Shown in pieces: positions 9,104 through 17,617 of a DNA stretch of 38,671 nucleotides. The notes beneath the pieces are model-generated. The model made no database searches. It was not told the DNA's origin and saw only the letters and a list, made by a program, of their open reading frames with translations. The DNA is from Streptomyces coryli (GTDB taxonomy: Bacteria; Actinomycetota; Actinomycetes; Streptomycetales; Streptomycetaceae), in the NCBI RefSeq assembly GCF_011044975.1, contig NZ_JAAKZV010000053.1, forward strand, positions 1 through 38,671, given 5' to 3'. The translations under genes were made by a program, and so were the position numbers. Each line of letters starts with the position of its first letter. Within the stretch, counting starts at the first letter, position 1.

Positions 9104-9234
9104 GGGCGGATCCGGAACGAAGCGGCGTGCATGCCTCTCCGAGGGGGTAAGCGCGGGCCGAACCTGGGGAGAAGCCTGTCGGTGCTCGCAGGTAGATTCG
9201 ATGAGGGGCACAGCAGATCGAAGGGAGCCACGCG

Positions 9235-9594
9235 GTGGATCGTGTTGCGCTGCACGGCCTGAAGGTCCGTGGTCACCACGGGGTGTTCGACCATGAACGC
9301 GCCGACGGCCAGACCTTCGTCGTCGATCTCGTGCTCTCGCTGGACACGAGCGCCGCGGCGGCGGCCGACGACCTCACGAAGACGGTGCACTACGGCATCG
9401 TCGCCGAGGAGGTCGCCGCGATCATCGGTGGCGAGCCCGTCGACCTCATCGAGACCCTGGCGGAGCGGATCGCCGCCCAGTGCCTGAAGCACGACCCCGT
9501 GCAGCAGGTCGAGGTGACCGTGCACAAGCCGGACGCCCCGATCACCGTCCCGTTCGACGACGTGACCGTGACCATCACCCGAGGACGTGTATGA
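9235..9594 (+). CDS. folB: Dihydroneopterin aldolase FolB
   Basis: Cleaves 7,8-dihydroneopterin to 6-hydroxymethyl-dihydropterin and glycolaldehyde in folate synthesis. The 119-residue length is standard. The N-terminal block LKVRGHHGVFDHE (residues 9-21), the TVHYGIV segment with Tyr53, Glu73 in the LIETLAERIA helix, and the catalytic lysine Lys98 in VTVHKPDAPI are all present. The start is GTG 9235, preceded by AGGGAG at a suitable distance. The stop overlaps the folK ATG (ATGA), so the two are translationally coupled and supply consecutive pathway steps. FolP and FolE of the same pathway are 7 kb away on the other strand. Confidence 0.96.
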   Translation: MDRVALHGLKVRGHHGVFDHERADGQTFVVDLVLSLDTSAAAAADDLTKTVHYGIVAEEVAAIIGGEPVDLIETLAERIAAQCLKHDPVQQVEVTVHKPDAPITVPFDDVTVTITRGRV

Positions 9595-10184
9595 ATCGCA
9601 GCGACCCCACCGTGCAGCCCGTGCCGGTCGACATCGTCCGCCAGGTCGACGCGGCCGACACCACCCTGCACAACCCGAAACGCGCCGTGCTCGCCCTCGG
9701 CTCCAACCTCGGCAACAGGCTGGAGACCCTCCAGGGCGCCGTCGACGCCCTCGAGGACACGCCTGGCCTGCGGGTCAAGGCGGTATCGCCGGTCTACGAG
9801 ACGGAGCCCTGGGGCGTCGAACCGGGCGCCCAGCCCTCGTATTTCAACGCGGTCGTGGTCATCAAGACCACCCTGCCGCCGTCGTCCCTGCTGGAGCGCG
9901 GCCTCGCCATCGAGGAGGCCTTCGAGCGGGTCCGCGACGAGCGCTGGGGGCCGCGCACCCTCGACGTCGACATCGTGTCGTACAACGGCGTCGTCTCCGA
10001 CGACCCGCAGCTGACACTCCCCCACCCGCGCGCGCATGAACGGGCCTTCGTGCTCGTACCGTGGTACGACGTGGACCCGGGCGCGGAGCTGCAGGGCCAC
10101 GGCAGGGTCGTCGACCTGGTCTCCGCGGTGGGCCGCCAGGGCGTGGAGCAGCGCCAGGATCTGGAGCTGCGGCTGCCCGAGTAG
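9591..10184 (+). CDS. folK: 6-hydroxymethyl-7,8-dihydropterin pyrophosphokinase FolK
   Basis: Transfers pyrophosphate from ATP to 6-hydroxymethyl-dihydropterin, the product of FolB. The protein has 197 residues. HPPK hallmarks are RAVLALGSNLGNRLETL near residue 31-47, the substrate segment VYETEPWGV, the metal/ATP block RWGPRTLDVDIV and the C-terminal LTLPHPRAHERAFVLVPW. An extra about 30 residues precede the domain, a common actinobacterial extension. The ATG overlaps the folB TGA. A DUF3180 membrane-protein gene follows after 46 bases, an arrangement usual in Streptomyces. Confidence 0.97.
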   Translation: MNRSDPTVQPVPVDIVRQVDAADTTLHNPKRAVLALGSNLGNRLETLQGAVDALEDTPGLRVKAVSPVYETEPWGVEPGAQPSYFNAVVVIKTTLPPSSLLERGLAIEEAFERVRDERWGPRTLDVDIVSYNGVVSDDPQLTLPHPRAHERAFVLVPWYDVDPGAELQGHGRVVDLVSAVGRQGVEQRQDLELRLPE

Positions 10185-10230
10185 GCGGGTGCGGGGACAG
10201 GGGCTTTACGGAGAGAGGGCGCTGAGTACC

Positions 10231-10716
10231 GTGATCAAGCAGCTGCGGATCGGAGTGCTGGCCGGCTCGTTCATCGTGGCCGGCGTGCTGGCCTGGGCCG
10301 GGGCCCGGCTGTGGGACTCCGTCGGTACGCTCCCCAGCGTCCCGGTCGCCGCCCCCATCGTGCTGGCCCTGATCGCCACAGTCCTGCTCGCCACGGCGCT
10401 GTCCATGCGCTCCCGGCTGCAGGCGCAGCGGGACCGGGAGCCAGGGGCCAAGGGCGTGGACCCGATGGTCGCGGCGCGGGCGGTGGTCCTCGGTCAGGCG
10501 AGCGCGTACGTGGCGGCGCTGGTCGGCGGCATGTACGGCGGCTTCGGTCTTTTCCTGGTGGTGGACGGCCTGGACTTCGGCGCCCGGCAGCGGCAGGGGG
10601 TCTACGCGCTGCTCGCGGTGCTGGCCGCGGGCCTGGTCATCGCGGCCGCGATCTTCCTGGAGCGGGTCCTGAAGCTCCCGGACGACGAGGAAGACCCGCA
10701 CAGCCCGGCGCTGTAG
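10231..10716 (+). CDS. DUF3180 family membrane protein
   Basis: A 161-residue integral membrane protein with about four hydrophobic helices (roughly 7-26, 37-57, 83-110 and 122-142) and a charged, acidic C-terminal tail (DDEEDPHSP). It matches the DUF3180 family found directly after folK in most actinobacteria. The start is taken as GTG 10231 at the beginning of [18 protein letters not shown] lies about 15 bases upstream, further than ideal. It is the last gene before nuoD2, 26 bases away. Function is unknown; the conserved link to folate genes may only reflect shared transcription. Confidence 0.88.
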   Translation: MIKQLRIGVLAGSFIVAGVLAWAGARLWDSVGTLPSVPVAAPIVLALIATVLLATALSMRSRLQAQRDREPGAKGVDPMVAARAVVLGQASAYVAALVGGMYGGFGLFLVVDGLDFGARQRQGVYALLAVLAAGLVIAAAIFLERVLKLPDDEEDPHSPAL

Positions 10717-10742
10717 TTCGGCCGGGTGGCACACTCTCCCCC

Positions 10743-11888
10743 ATGACTACGGAGACGACGGTCGGCGTCGGCGGGGCCGGTGAGGCCACCGACATGGTCC
10801 TCAACATCGGCCCGCAGCACCCCTCCACCCACGGCGTGCTGCGCCTGAAGCTCGTCCTCGACGGCGAGCGCATCGTCTCCGCCGATCCCGTCATCGGCTA
10901 TATGCACCGCGGCGCGGAGAAGCTCTTCGAGGCCCGCGACTACCGCCAGATCATCATGCTCGCCAACCGCCACGACTGGCTGAGCGCCTTCTCCAACGAG
11001 CTGGGCGTGGTGCTGGCCGTCGAGCGGATGCTCGGCATGGAGGTCCCCGAGCGCGCGGTCTGGCTGCGCACGCTGCTCGCCGAGCTGAACCGGGTCCTCA
11101 ACCACCTGATGTTCCTCGGCTCGTACCCCCTCGAACTCGGCGGCATCACCCCGATCTTCCACGCCTTCCGCGAGCGCGAGGACCTGCAGGCGGTGCTGGA
11201 GGAGGTCTCCGGCGGCCGGATGCACTACATGTTCAACCGGGTCGGCGGGCTGAAGGAGGACCTCCCGTACGGCTGGACGGACCGGGCGCGGGCCGCGGTG
11301 AAGGCGGCCCGGGGGCGGATGGACGTCTTCGACAACCTGGTCCTCGGCAATGAGATCTTCCGCGGCCGCACCCGCGGCGTCGGTGTGCTGACGCCCGAGG
11401 TGGTGCACGCCTTCGGGGTGAGCGGGCCGATCGCGCGCGGTTCGGGCGTCGACTTCGACCTGCGGCGGGACGAGCCCTATCTCGCGTACGGGGAGCTGGG
11501 CGACGTCCTGAAGGTCTCCACCCGGAGCGAGGGCGACTGCCTGGCCCGCTTCGAGGTGCTGCTCGACCAGGCGCACAACTCGCTCGACCTCGCCGACGCC
11601 TGCCTGGACCGGCTGGCGCAGCTGCCGCAGGGCCCGGTGAACCAGCGGCTGCCGAAGGTGCTGAAGGCCCCCGAGGGCCACACATACGCCTGGACGGAGA
11701 ACCCGCTCGGCCTCAACGGCTACTACCTGGTCTCGAAGGGCGAGAAGACTCCGTACCGGCTGAAGCTGCGGTCCGCCTCGTACAACAACATCCAGGCCCT
11801 GACGCAGATACTGCCGAATGCGCTGGTCGCGGACATGGTGGCGATTCTGGGGTCGATGTTCTTCGTGGTCGGCGACATCGACAAGTAG
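10743..11888 (+). CDS. nuoD2: Orphan NADH-quinone oxidoreductase subunit D paralogue (NuoD2)
   Basis: A 381-residue homologue of the 49-kDa (NuoD/NDUFS2) subunit of complex I, without any other nuo gene nearby. The N-terminal motif [56 protein letters not shown] and the C-terminal [25 protein letters not shown] are full-length family features. No large gap is visible. The canonical nuoD of Streptomyces lies in the 14-gene nuo operon elsewhere, and this type of second copy is annotated widely in the genus. It could be an alternative complex I subunit or part of an unrecognised hydrogenase-like assembly; the sequence does not decide. Its stop codon sits in a hairpin shared with the convergent neighbour. 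Confidence 0.92.
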   Translation: MTTETTVGVGGAGEATDMVLNIGPQHPSTHGVLRLKLVLDGERIVSADPVIGYMHRGAEKLFEARDYRQIIMLANRHDWLSAFSNELGVVLAVERMLGMEVPERAVWLRTLLAELNRVLNHLMFLGSYPLELGGITPIFHAFREREDLQAVLEEVSGGRMHYMFNRVGGLKEDLPYGWTDRARAAVKAARGRMDVFDNLVLGNEIFRGRTRGVGVLTPEVVHAFGVSGPIARGSGVDFDLRRDEPYLAYGELGDVLKVSTRSEGDCLARFEVLLDQAHNSLDLADACLDRLAQLPQGPVNQRLPKVLKAPEGHTYAWTENPLGLNGYYLVSKGEKTPYRLKLRSASYNNIQALTQILPNALVADMVAILGSMFFVVGDIDK

Positions 11889-11907
11889 ACACGGAAACGG
11901 GTCTACT
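11884..11907. terminator. Hairpin between convergent genes
   Basis: Arms AGTAGAC (11884-11890) and GTCTACT (11901-11907) flank a 10-base loop. The hairpin includes the nuoD2 stop and touches the stop of the convergent minus-strand gene, so it could serve transcripts from both sides. There is no U-tract, as is usual in Streptomyces, and the 7-bp stem makes the call tentative. Confidence 0.4.
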
Positions 11908-12814
11908 ACTTGGCCGCCTGCAGGTCGATGACTCTGCTGATCTTCGGGTTCACCGCGGGCCGCTCGGGCTCCTCGTCCGGCTCATCCGCCTCGTCCGCCG
12001 CCTCGGCCTCCTCCGCCTCGGCGCGCACCTCCGCGAGGATCTCGGGGCCGACGACATCCGCCAGGTCCGTCTCGGCGCCGACTCCGTCGTCCTCCTCGCG
12101 GTCGGCGTTCTCCTCCGGCTGCCGGGGCGCGGGCGGGCCGGCTTCCTTGCGGCCGAAGTAGTCGAAGTGGCTGCCGCCGCGGGCGTTGGTCTCCGCCGTC
12201 TCGTGGCCCTGGCCCTGGCCCCGGCCCTGCCGGGACGCGTTGTCGGCGAGGTGCCGCAGCGCGACCGAGGCGCGCAGATACGTGGCGGGGGTCGGGGCGC
12301 CGGTGGAGTTACGGTCGGCGCCGGCGGGCGGCAGCGCCCGGACCGGCTCGGCGGCCTCGATGGCGAGCCGGCGGCGGCCCTCCAGGGCATCGGCGCGGTC
12401 GGTCTCGGCGGTGGCGTAGCGGCGCAGCAGGGTGGCGTGCTCGCTGCGCAGGTGGCCCAGCTCGGCGAGGCGGGTGCGGAGCCGGCCCTCGAGCTCGGCG
12501 CGCACCTTGCGGGAGTCCTCGAGGTCGTCCTCGAGCTCGCCGACCTTCTCCTCGTGACGTATCTCGGCGCGGGCGCGGGAGCCGGCCGCCTCGGCGAGGC
12601 GCAGGCTCGCGGTGCGATCCCACTTGCGCAGCAGGACTGCACCGGCCGTCGCGGCGACCGCCGCTCCCACGACCAGCCACCTGAGCACCCGGGCGTCGCT
12701 GCCGGTCATGAGCCAGGCCGCGGCGGCACAGCCGAGAGCGGCAACTGCTACCGCCAGTGGGGGAAGCAGCCTGCGGACCGGCGACGAGAAACGGTGGCGT
12801 CCACGAGGTGGCAT
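11906..12814 (-). CDS. Membrane-anchored coiled-coil protein of unknown function
   Basis: A 302-residue protein. Two hydrophobic helices lie near the N terminus (about 16-35 and 44-62). Residues about 65-155 form a heptad-rich charged region (EKVGELEDDLEDSRKVRAEL and following) that looks like a coiled coil. A low-complexity Gly/Gln stretch (GRGQGQGHE) and a strongly acidic tail with many Glu/Asp/Ala residues follow, before the end NPKISRVIDLQAAK. The layout suggests a cytoplasmic rod tethered to the membrane. It is convergent with nuoD2 and upstream of the osmoprotectant genes. I do not recognise a named domain. Confidence 0.8.
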   Translation of the reverse strand: MPPRGRHRFSSPVRRLLPPLAVAVAALGCAAAAWLMTGSDARVLRWLVVGAAVAATAGAVLLRKWDRTASLRLAEAAGSRARAEIRHEEKVGELEDDLEDSRKVRAELEGRLRTRLAELGHLRSEHATLLRRYATAETDRADALEGRRRLAIEAAEPVRALPPAGADRNSTGAPTPATYLRASVALRHLADNASRQGRGQGQGHETAETNARGGSHFDYFGRKEAGPPAPRQPEENADREEDDGVGAETDLADVVGPEILAEVRAEAEEAEAADEADEPDEEPERPAVNPKISRVIDLQAAK

Positions 12815-12916
12815 GGCTGGAAACTTACCGCTTGGGTGTGCTAACGGGGAATGGCGCCCAACGATCGTTTCCCGGTGGTTACTTAAATACCGGCGACACC
12901 ATCCCCCGTGAGCGGC

Positions 12917-13900
12917 CTACTTCACCAGGCCCTTCTCCTTCAGGTAGTCCGCGGCGGCGTCCTCCGGCTTGGCCCGTTCCGCGTCCACCTTCTTCGACAG
13001 GTCGATCAGGTCCTGGGAGGTGAGGACCCGGTTGAGCTTGTCGAGGGCGTTGGTGACCTTCTTGTCGCCGGCCTTGTCGGCGTTGACCACCGGCAGCACG
13101 TTGTCCGCGTTCTGCAGCTTCTTGTCGTCCTCGAGGATCACCAGGCCGAACTGGTCCAGCGTCGCGTCCGTCGAGTTGGTCAGCGCCAGCTGGTTGGTGC
13201 CCTCCTTCACCGACTGCTTGGACTGCGGGGTGGAGACGCCCTTGGGGTCGATCTTGCCGACCTTGATGCCGTACGTGTCCTTGAGCCCGGGGGCGCAGAA
13301 GGGCCGCTCGCTGCACTCCTCACCGGCCGCGACATTGACCTCGAGGCCGGACTTGCCGAGGTCGGTCAGCGTCTTGAGGTTGTTCTTCTCCGCCCACTCC
13401 TTGGACGCGACGAAGGCGTTCTGGTCCACGGCCTTGCCGGCGGCCAGGGCCTTCAGCCCGCGCTTCTCGCTGAGCTCCTGCAGCGCGGTGACGGTCTTGT
13501 CCACGTCGCTGGAGGCGACCGGGTTCTTCTCCGGGGCCTCGGCGCCGTTCTCCTTGGCGTTGAGGAATTCCGCCATGGTCGCGGCATATTCGGGGACTAC
13601 GTGGATCTGGCCCTTCTCCAGGGCCGGTTCGTAAAGCTCGCGGTTCTTCACCTTCTTGATGGAGGCGTTGTAGCCGGCGTCGTCGAGCAGGCCCTTGTAG
13701 AGATTGGCGAGCACGGCGTGCTCGGTGAATCCGGCGGAGCCGATGACGATCGACTTGCCGCCGCCCCCGCCCTCCTTGCCGCCCTTCTCCTCCAGGCTGT
13801 CCCCGCCGCAGGCGGCCAGGGCCCCGGACAACGCCACCACGGCCGCGACCGCGCCGGTCGCCCTTATGCCACTGCGGTGAGCTGTGCGCTTCGTCTTCAA
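12917..13900 (-). CDS. Osmoprotectant (glycine betaine/choline-type) ABC transporter binding lipoprotein
   Basis: A 327-residue OpuAC-type solute-binding protein. The lipoprotein signal has a Lys/Arg-rich start, a hydrophobic core and lipobox LAAC, with the modified cysteine at 31. After a Gly/Lys/Glu-rich spacer the mature domain begins SIVIGSAGFTEHAVLANLYK, typical of ProX/OpuCC quaternary-amine binders, and continues VVPEYAATMAEFL. The start is a TTG at 13900: it is in frame, GGAG lies seven bases before it, and no ATG or GTG fits. An ATG at 13913 is out of frame. It is the last gene of a minus-strand set after two permeases. The ATPase is divergent. The exact ligand (glycine betaine, proline betaine, choline) is not determined. 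Confidence 0.92.
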   Translation of the reverse strand: MKTKRTAHRSGIRATGAVAAVVALSGALAACGGDSLEEKGGKEGGGGGKSIVIGSAGFTEHAVLANLYKGLLDDAGYNASIKKVKNRELYEPALEKGQIHVVPEYAATMAEFLNAKENGAEAPEKNPVASSDVDKTVTALQELSEKRGLKALAAGKAVDQNAFVASKEWAEKNNLKTLTDLGKSGLEVNVAAGEECSERPFCAPGLKDTYGIKVGKIDPKGVSTPQSKQSVKEGTNQLALTNSTDATLDQFGLVILEDDKKLQNADNVLPVVNADKAGDKKVTNALDKLNRVLTSQDLIDLSKKVDAERAKPEDAAADYLKEKGLVK

Positions 13901-13953
13901 GGGACTGCTCCATCCATGGTTAACAGGAAGCTCTCGAGAGGATGCCGTATGCC

Positions 13954-14670
13954 TCATGCCGGCACCTTCACCACCGCAGCGTCCCGCGGCTCTGCGGGGT
14001 CCGGGCGGCGCTTGCGCAGCGGGTCGAGCAGCCGCTGGCCGAGCACCAGCACCGCCTCGACCACCAGGGCCAGCGCGGCCACCAGCAGCGCGCCGCCCAC
14101 CACTTCGGGGGTGCGGCTGGTGGCGAAGCCGTGGGTGATGATCCGCCCCAGGCCGCCGCCGCCCGCGAAGGCCGCGAGGGTGGCCGTGGCGACGATCTGC
14201 ACCGCGGCCGAGCGGATGCCCGTCATGATCAGCGGGGAGGCCAGCGGCACCTCGACCCGGGTCAGCAGCTGCCACGGCGACATGCCCATCCCGCGGGCCG
14301 CCTCGACCACATCGCGGTCGGCCTCGCGCACGCCGACATACGCGTTCGTCAGCAGCGGCGGCACGGCGAAGAGCACCAGGGCGATGATCGTCGGCCAGTT
14401 CCCCTGCTTGCCGAGCGGGGTGAGCAGCAGCAGGCCGAGGACGGCGAGGGTGGGGACGGCACGGCCGACGTTGGAGATATTGATGGCCAGGGCGCCGCCC
14501 TTGCCGATATGGCCGAGCCAGAGCGCGACGGGCAGGGCGATCAGCGCCGTGATCACCAGCGCGACCGCGGTGAGCCACAGATGCTCCCCGAGCCGCACCC
14601 CGATGCCCTCGGCCCCCGACCAGTTCGACCCGTCGGTCAGCCAGGACCAGGCGTCCGCGATCGCACCCAT
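13954..14670 (-). CDS. Osmoprotectant ABC transporter permease (second)
   Basis: A 238-residue inner-membrane permease with about five or six hydrophobic helices, starting after a short amphipathic N terminus (WSWLTDGSNW). The EAA coupling loop that contacts the ATPase is VVEAARGMGMSPWQLLTRVE, about residues 121-140. GGGGLGRIITHGFA near the C-terminal part is typical of the ProW/OpuCB group. It starts three bases after the stop of the other permease gene, so the two are translated together and probably form the transmembrane heterodimer. The C-terminal tail is short, charged and cytosolic. Confidence 0.93.
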   Translation of the reverse strand: MGAIADAWSWLTDGSNWSGAEGIGVRLGEHLWLTAVALVITALIALPVALWLGHIGKGGALAINISNVGRAVPTLAVLGLLLLTPLGKQGNWPTIIALVLFAVPPLLTNAYVGVREADRDVVEAARGMGMSPWQLLTRVEVPLASPLIMTGIRSAAVQIVATATLAAFAGGGGLGRIITHGFATSRTPEVVGGALLVAALALVVEAVLVLGQRLLDPLRKRRPDPAEPRDAAVVKVPA

Positions 14671-14673
14671 GGC

Positions 14674-15408
14674 TTACGCACCCGCCTTAGCAGTCCTACG
14701 GCCCAGGCCCCCGCCCCAGCGGCGGGTCTTCGCCCGCTTCTGCGCCCGCTCCCACGGCGTCAGCAGCCGCTGCAGCCCGAGCAGCGCCACGTCCGCCACC
14801 ACCGCCAGCGCGACACACAGCACCGACGCGGACAGCACCTGCGCCTTGAACAGGGTGTCCATGCCCTCGAGGATCAGATTGCCGAGGCCGCCATAGCCCA
14901 CGATCCCGCCGACCGTCGTCATTGCGATCGTCGACACCGTCGCGATCCGGATGCCCGCCATCAGCGCCGGCACGGCCAGCGGCAGCTCGACCCCGAAGAG
15001 CAGCCTGGCCGGTCCGTAACCCATCCCGCGGGCGGCCTCGCGGGCCTCCTCTGGGACTGACTCGAGGCCGGCCATCAGATTGCGCACCAGCACCGTCAGC
15101 GAATAGAGCACCAGGCCGGTGATCACCACCGAGGCCGACAGGCCCATCCAGGGCACCAGCAGCGAGAACATCGCCAGCGACGGAATCGAATAGAGCAGCG
15201 TGGTCAGCCCGAGCAGCGGCCCGGCGACGTGCTTGTACCGCCGCGCGAGCAACGCCAGCGGAAAGGCGACGACCAGCCCGATCAGCACCGACGCGACGGT
15301 GATCCACACATGCTGCACGGTGGCGTCGATGAGCTCCTGGCTGCGGGAGCGGACATACTCGCCGCAGATCCACTCATTGGCCGCCAGACAGCTCTGCTTC
15401 GTCGCCAC
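14674..15408 (-). CDS. Osmoprotectant ABC transporter permease (first)
   Basis: A 244-residue permease, first gene of the minus-strand transporter set. After an N-terminal region with two cysteines (ATKQSCLAANEWICGEYV) there are about five hydrophobic segments. The EAA loop is EEAREAARGMGYGPARLLFG, and GGIVGYGGLGNLILEGMD is a family hallmark. GTG 15408 is chosen because GGAGG lies eight bases upstream; another in-frame GTG at 15417 would overlap that site. With the second permease it should form the membrane channel for the lipoprotein and the CBS-domain ATPase. The promoter must lie in the 148-base gap shared with the divergent ATPase gene. Confidence 0.93.
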   Translation of the reverse strand: MATKQSCLAANEWICGEYVRSRSQELIDATVQHVWITVASVLIGLVVAFPLALLARRYKHVAGPLLGLTTLLYSIPSLAMFSLLVPWMGLSASVVITGLVLYSLTVLVRNLMAGLESVPEEAREAARGMGYGPARLLFGVELPLAVPALMAGIRIATVSTIAMTTVGGIVGYGGLGNLILEGMDTLFKAQVLSASVLCVALAVVADVALLGLQRLLTPWERAQKRAKTRRWGGGLGRRTAKAGA

Positions 15409-15556
15409 GCTCCCCACCTCCCGCCCTGCTCCGGTACGTCGGTCCGATTCGTGTGACCAACCCTAAGCATGACGACTGACAGTCGCTCCCCGGCCTGCGC
15501 GATCCGCAACGCAACCTTCACGCACGCCGCCCGATCCGGGGGCAGAATGGGGAAGC

Positions 15557-16708
15557 ATGATCCGGTTCGAGAACGTCACCAAGCGCTACGCCGACGGCAC
15601 CACCGCCGTCCACGACCTGTCGTTCGAGGTGGCGGAGGGCGAGCTGGTCACGCTCGTCGGCCCCTCCGGCTGCGGCAAGACGACCACGATGAAGATGGTC
15701 AACCGCCTCATCGAGCCCACCTCCGGCCGGATCTTCGTCCAGGGCCAGGACATCGCCGGCACCGACCCGGTCGAGCTGCGCCGCCGCATCGGTTACGTCA
15801 TCCAGCAGGTCGGCCTCTTCCCGCACAAGACGGTGCTGGAGAACACCGCCACGGTCCCGTACCTCCTCGGCTGGCCGAAGGGGAAACGGCGGGAGCGCGC
15901 CGCGGAGTTGCTCGACCTGGTGGGCCTCGACCCGTCCGTGTACGGCGACCGCTATCCCGACCAGCTCTCCGGCGGTCAGCGGCAGCGCGTCGGCGTCGCC
16001 CGGGCGCTGGCGGCGGACCCGCCGGTGCTGCTGATGGACGAGCCGTTCGGCGCGGTGGACCCGGTGGTCCGCGAGCATCTGCAGAACGAATTCCTGCGCC
16101 TCCAGGCACAGATGCACAAGACGGTCCTCTTCGTCACCCACGACATCGAGGAGGCGGTCCGCCTCGGCGACCGCATCGCGGTCTTCGGGCAGGGCACGAT
16201 CGAGCAGCTCTCGCCGCCCGCGGAGGTCCTGGGCGCGCCCGCGACGCCTTACGTGGCCGACTTCGTCGGCGCGGACCGGGGCCTGAAGCGGCTGTCGGTC
16301 ACCGAGATCGAGTCCGGCGATCTCGAACAGCCCCCGGTGGTCCATCTGGATGACCCGGCCCCGAAGGCGGCGGCCCGGCTGCGCACCGAGGACGCCCCGT
16401 GGGCGGTCGTCCTGGACGACGCGGACACCCTGCACGGCTGGGTGGCGGCGGACGACCTGGAGGCGGGCTCCGTACGCGAACACGCCCGCCGCATGGAGGC
16501 CTGGCTCCCGGTCGGCGCGACCCTGAAGCAGGCCTTCGCGGTGATGCTGCAGCACGACGCCGGCTGGATCGCCGTCGTGGACGGCGACCGCTTCATCGGC
16601 GTCCTGACCCCGGCCAAACTGCACGAGGCGCTGCGCCGGTCGATCGACGCGGACGCGCGGGATGTGGCCCGCGAGGACGTGGTCCTGGACTCCGTCCCGG
16701 GCAGCTGA
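15557..16708 (+). CDS. Osmoprotectant ABC transporter ATPase with CBS region (ProV/OpuCA-like)
   Basis: A 383-residue ABC ATPase. Walker A GPSGCGKTT is at residues 35-43, followed by the Q-loop in VIQQVGLFPHKTV, the signature LSGGQRQRVGVARA, Walker B VLLMDEPFGAVDP and the switch histidine in FVTHDIEEA. After the nucleotide-binding domain (about 1-240) comes a region ending in a CBS-like segment (AFAVMLQHDAGWIAVVDGDR and GVLTPAKLHEAL). In OpuA-type transporters such domains sense ionic strength. Unusually it is transcribed away from its own permease and binding-protein genes, so balanced expression needs a shared or divergent promoter. It ends five bases from the convergent folP. Confidence 0.94.
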   Translation: MIRFENVTKRYADGTTAVHDLSFEVAEGELVTLVGPSGCGKTTTMKMVNRLIEPTSGRIFVQGQDIAGTDPVELRRRIGYVIQQVGLFPHKTVLENTATVPYLLGWPKGKRRERAAELLDLVGLDPSVYGDRYPDQLSGGQRQRVGVARALAADPPVLLMDEPFGAVDPVVREHLQNEFLRLQAQMHKTVLFVTHDIEEAVRLGDRIAVFGQGTIEQLSPPAEVLGAPATPYVADFVGADRGLKRLSVTEIESGDLEQPPVVHLDDPAPKAAARLRTEDAPWAVVLDDADTLHGWVAADDLEAGSVREHARRMEAWLPVGATLKQAFAVMLQHDAGWIAVVDGDRFIGVLTPAKLHEALRRSIDADARDVAREDVVLDSVPGS

Positions 16709-16713
16709 GGCGG

Positions 16714-17574
16714 CTAGTCCCAGCCCTCCAGCGACCTCGCCACCCGCACCGCGTCAGCCGTCGCCCGCACCTCGTGCACCCGCACCGCCCAGGCCCCCTC
16801 CCGCGCCGCGATCGCCGACACCGCCGCCGTGGCCGCGTCCCGCTCGCGCGCCGGCGGCGGGGACGCGCCCTCGCCCGCCAGCACCCGTCCCAGGAAGCGT
16901 TTCCGCGACGCCGCCACCAGCAGCGGCCGCCCGATCTCCCGCCGCAGCCGCCCGAGACTCGCCACCAGGGCGAGATCGTGCGGGGCCGACTTCGCGAAGC
17001 CCAGGCCCGGGTCCGCGACGATCCGCTCCGGCGCGATGCCGCCCTCGACCGCCCGGTCGAGGCTCCGCCGGGTCTCCGCGATCACCTCGGCGACGACGTC
17101 CGCGTACACCGCCCGGTTGTTCATGTCGATCGACTGCCCGCGCCAGTGCATGACGACGAACGGCACCTCGGCCCCGGCCACCACCGGCACCATTTCGGGA
17201 TCCGCGAGCCCCCCGCTCACGTCATTGACCAGCCGCGCCCCCGCCTCCACCGCGGCGGCCGCGACCCGCGCCCGCATGGTGTCGACCGACACGACCACGT
17301 CCTCGGACGCAAGACCCTGCACCACGGGCAGGATGCGCCGCAGCTCCTCGTCCTCGTCCACCCGGGTGGCCCCGGGCCGCGTGGACTCGCCGCCGACGTC
17401 GACCAGGTCAGCCCCGGCCGTAACCAGGTCAAGGCCGCGCTTGACCGCCGCGGTGGTGTCGAACCACCGCCCGCCGTCGGAAAAGGAGTCGGGCGTCACA
17501 TTCACCACGCCCATGACCGCGCAGCGGTCGAAGTCCGGCAGTCCCGCCACCCGGCCGCGTACGTCAGAGCTCAT
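16714..17574 (-). CDS. folP: Dihydropteroate synthase FolP
   Basis: Condenses 6-hydroxymethyl-dihydropterin pyrophosphate with p-aminobenzoate to dihydropteroate; the target of sulfonamides. The protein has 286 residues. Family motifs are VMGVVNVTPDSFSDGGRW near residue 20, DLVDVGGESTRPGA, SVDTMRARV, LVNDVSGGL, VVMHWRG, IVADPGLGFAKS and a C-terminal segment ending WAVRVHEVRATADAVRVARS with the conserved RVH. The AASRKRFLG block carries the Lys and Arg that bind the pterin pyrophosphate. It lies 43 bases downstream of folE in the same direction. The next genes of the pathway, folB and folK, are not downstream as expected but in an inverted block to the left. Confidence 0.96.
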   Translation of the reverse strand: MSSDVRGRVAGLPDFDRCAVMGVVNVTPDSFSDGGRWFDTTAAVKRGLDLVTAGADLVDVGGESTRPGATRVDEDEELRRILPVVQGLASEDVVVSVDTMRARVAAAAVEAGARLVNDVSGGLADPEMVPVVAGAEVPFVVMHWRGQSIDMNNRAVYADVVAEVIAETRRSLDRAVEGGIAPERIVADPGLGFAKSAPHDLALVASLGRLRREIGRPLLVAASRKRFLGRVLAGEGASPPPARERDAATAAVSAIAAREGAWAVRVHEVRATADAVRVARSLEGWD

Positions 17575-17617
17575 ACGGCCAGCGTAGCCACCGCCCGCCG
17601 CGAGCGGCCGAGCCGCC

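Noticed and set aside
12917-14578. A 553-codon frame suggesting a permease-binding protein fusion
   Set aside because: The upstream half is an out-of-frame shadow of the permease; the lipoprotein signal and TTG start at 13900 define the gene.
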